DNA of 64,000 nucleotides. It comes from Bacteroidota bacterium (GTDB lineage: Bacteria; Bacteroidota; Bacteroidia; Chitinophagales; Chitinophagaceae). Numbering within the stretch: the first letter of the stretch is position 1; every line of letters starts with the position of its first letter. Position numbers and translations under genes: made by a program. This document shows positions 62,485 to 64,000 of this stretch, piece after piece. The DNA lies in assembly GCA_018268085.1 (NCBI GenBank), contig JAFDXE010000016.1, positions 1-64,000 on the forward strand, given 5' to 3'. Under the pieces are notes generated by a model. It worked only from the letters and a program-made list of their open reading frames with translations, ran no database searches and had not been told where the DNA came from.

Positions 62485-62937
62485 TTACTCCCTGTTTTTA
62501 CTGTCTATCCATATTGTTACCGGGCCGTCGTTTATTAATGCAACTTTCATATCTGCACCAAAGGTTCCGGTTTGTATTTTTTTACCAAGATCATTTTCCA
62601 ACTGTTGAATAAACGCTTCATACAATGGAATGGCTATACCCGGTTTTGCAGCCCGTATGTAACTGGGGCGATTCCCTTTTTTCGTCAATGCGTGTAACGT
62701 AAACTGGCTAACAACGAGGATATCTCCGTCAATATCTTTAACCGACAGGTTTGGAATGTTATTTTCATCATTGAAAATTCTTAACTGAACAATTTTATTA
62801 CTTAACCATTCAATATCTTCTGCGCCATCATTTTCTTCAATGCCTGCCAAAACCAGTAATCCTTTATTAACAGCTGATTTCAGCTTGTTTTCAATTGTTA
62901 CTGATGCTTCATTTACCCTCTGAATTACGACTCTCAT
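62485..62937 (-). CDS. dtd: D-aminoacyl-tRNA deacylase
   Basis: The 150-residue homodimeric enzyme removes D-amino acids wrongly attached to tRNA. Both active-site motifs are present: VVSQFTLHA near residue 80 and NDGPVTIW (the Gly-cisPro/GPVT motif) near the C-terminus. It also guards against glycine charging of tRNA-Ala. It is monocistronic, or joined to the GxxExxY gene through a 157-bp spacer. Confidence 0.96.
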   Translation of the reverse strand: MRVVIQRVNEASVTIENKLKSAVNKGLLVLAGIEENDGAEDIEWLSNKIVQLRIFNDENNIPNLSVKDIDGDILVVSQFTLHALTKKGNRPSYIRAAKPGIAIPLYEAFIQQLENDLGKKIQTGTFGADMKVALINDGPVTIWIDSKNRE

Positions 62938-63230
62938 TTTTTAACCGTATTTTAATTAAAGATAAATTGCTTCGCCCTAAAAATAGTGGGTACTTTGCTT
63001 TCTATTACTACAATAATTTTTCACTCAAAAAAAATTTATTCTTTCCACAAAAAGTGCAAAACTGATGAAATGCAATGTGGAATTGAGTTGAGGATTTATT
63101 AACATATTTTCTCCCCATTCTGTGGATAGAAACCGGTTCAAAAGTTGAAATACAAGGGATATTTTCGCTCTCCCTCAGGATTGAGTATTTAACCTAAAAA
63201 TAACCTTACTAACTATTAATACAATAAACT
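62938..63230. other. Spacer upstream of the ribonucleotide reductase with a nested inverted repeat
   Basis: The 293-bp divergent spacer holds an inverted repeat, TTCCACA (63043-63049) and TGTGGAA (63076-63082), that encloses two TGCA sequences. I looked for a cobalamin riboswitch and for the NrdR box and saw neither. Promoters for the two divergent genes must lie here but none is clear. Confidence 0.5.
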
Positions 63231-64000
63231 ATGGCAAATAAAAAACAACCTCAGAAAGCCCTCGGTTTTGGCCGCCAGTTTACCAAAGACGGCGTAAGTC
63301 CTTACGATATGTTCGAATACGATTACAGAACCTCTGTTATTAAAAATCCAACAGGTGAAGTGGTATTTCAAATGGACAACGTGGAAGTACCGAAACAGTG
63401 GAGCCAGATCGCAACAGATATTCTCGCACAAAAATATTTCAGGAAAGCCGGTGTGCCACAGGCCGATGGTACGCTTGGTCGTGAAACCTCAGTAAAACAG
63501 GTTGCACACCGTATGGCACATTGCTGGAGGGTTTGGGGCGAACGTTACAACTATTTTGCTTCTGAAAAAGATGCCCAGGTATTTTATGAAGAACTTGTTT
63601 ACTCCATTCTAAACCAGGCTTGTGTTCCCAACAGTCCGCAATGGTTCAATACCGGATTACACGAAGTGTATGGTATTACCGGAAAACCACAGGGACATTA
63701 TTTTGTAGATGCAAAAGACGGCAAACTAAAAAAATCAACTTCCGCTTATGAACGTCCTCAACCTCATGCCTGCTTTATTTTAAGCGTGGATGATGACCTG
63801 GTAAATGAAGGCGGTATCATGGACCTCTGGGTTAGAGAAGCAAGGATCTTTAAATATGGTAGCGGTGTTGGAACAAATTTCAGCAGCATTCGCGGAGAAG
63901 GAGAAAAATTGAGTGGCGGTGGCACATCAAGCGGATTGATGAGTTTCCTGAAAATTGGTGACCGTGCAGCAGGTGCGATTAAGAGCGGTGGTACAACACG
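63231..64000 (+). CDS. nrdJ: Vitamin B12-dependent (class II) ribonucleotide reductase, N-terminal part
   Basis: The reading frame is open from the ATG at 63231 to the right edge and continues past the window. The 256 residues seen start MANKKQPQKALGFGRQFTKD and include VPNSPQWFNTGLHEVYG and HACFILSVDDD, with the first active-site-type cysteine region, then KYGSGVGTNFSSIRG and GGTSSGLMSFLKIGDRAAGA. This matches adenosylcobalamin-dependent reductases, which make deoxynucleotides without oxygen. No nrdAB-type second subunit is needed. The C-terminal active-site cysteines lie outside the window. Confidence 0.93.
   Translation, partial: MANKKQPQKALGFGRQFTKDGVSPYDMFEYDYRTSVIKNPTGEVVFQMDNVEVPKQWSQIATDILAQKYFRKAGVPQADGTLGRETSVKQVAHRMAHCWRVWGERYNYFASEKDAQVFYEELVYSILNQACVPNSPQWFNTGLHEVYGITGKPQGHYFVDAKDGKLKKSTSAYERPQPHACFILSVDDDLVNEGGIMDLWVREARIFKYGSGVGTNFSSIRGEGEKLSGGGTSSGLMSFLKIGDRAAGAIKSGGTT

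Noticed and set aside
63121..63129. DnaA-box-like TGTGGATAG as a hint of a replication origin
   Set aside because: A single site with one mismatch, without a cluster of boxes, an AT-rich unwinding repeat or origin-linked genes such as dnaA nearby.
62938..63230. Cobalamin riboswitch before nrdJ
   Set aside because: Neither the B12 box nor the conserved core pairing could be recognised in this AT-rich spacer.

Overview
The window reads as the chromosome of a free-living Bacteroidota, most likely a Chitinophagaceae-type bacterium. This rests on the gliding/type IX secretion genes (gldKLMN, gldB, gldFG), a murF-alr fusion, a Bat-type operon, several Bacteroidota-only families (DUF4271, DUF4783, DUF4838, GldB), Bacteroidota promoter elements (TAnnTTTG) and a B12-dependent ribonucleotide reductase. 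Base composition is moderately AT-rich throughout. I see no phage, integrase, insertion sequence, CRISPR array, rRNA or tRNA. The species cannot be fixed from this sequence alone.

Layout. 1-348: tandem ~111-bp CTGCG-rich repeats. 349-6247: a tightly packed minus-strand run gldF-gldG-terC-murF/alr. 6248-10738: secreted proteins (DUF4838, M43 metalloprotease lipoprotein, proline-rich protein) with clear terminators and an orphan terminator at 6464-6489. 10835-13042: iscS-iscU-iscA. 13184-17817: methylmalonyl-CoA epimerase, an MBL hydrolase and a large TolB-like/barrel protein. 17849-23206: a minus-strand run of membrane protein, winged-helix regulator, CreD, radical SAM, lipid kinase and DUF1361, with two matching palindromes that look like operators. 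23289-27157: class III aminotransferase, gamma carbonic anhydrase, two small proteins, a cluster of imperfect hairpins and rsgA. 27248-31188: moxR-DUF58-BatD-like-batA. 31410-37655: nadE, gldB, a fatty acid desaturase, apaG, a SUI1 factor, nadC and DUF4783. 37789-44577: gpmI, a heme-binding protein, an ECF sigma factor with a protein predicted to reach both membranes, a lipoprotein and uvrC. 44816-49609: gldKLMN. 49761-56705: DUF255, hemD, DUF4271, an Omp85-like protein and hemW. 56738-60244: acpP-fabF-rnc-gpsA. 60439-64000: small genes (GNAT, YcxB-like, MazG-like, GxxExxY, dtd) and the start of a class II ribonucleotide reductase.

Most of the window is housekeeping. The parts that known gene functions do not explain are mostly non-coding: (i) the paired ACTTTG-N5-CAAAGT palindromes at the regulator/CreD locus, (ii) the hairpin cluster at 25908-26129, (iii) heptamer arrays placed just upstream of two genes, (iv) a 19-bp perfect hairpin between gldK and gldL, and (v) the orphan terminator upstream of the DUF4838 gene. 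Among proteins, the sigma-linked inner-membrane/outer-membrane hybrid at 40580-42064 is the most unusual. I did not find a clearly new defence or metabolic system.
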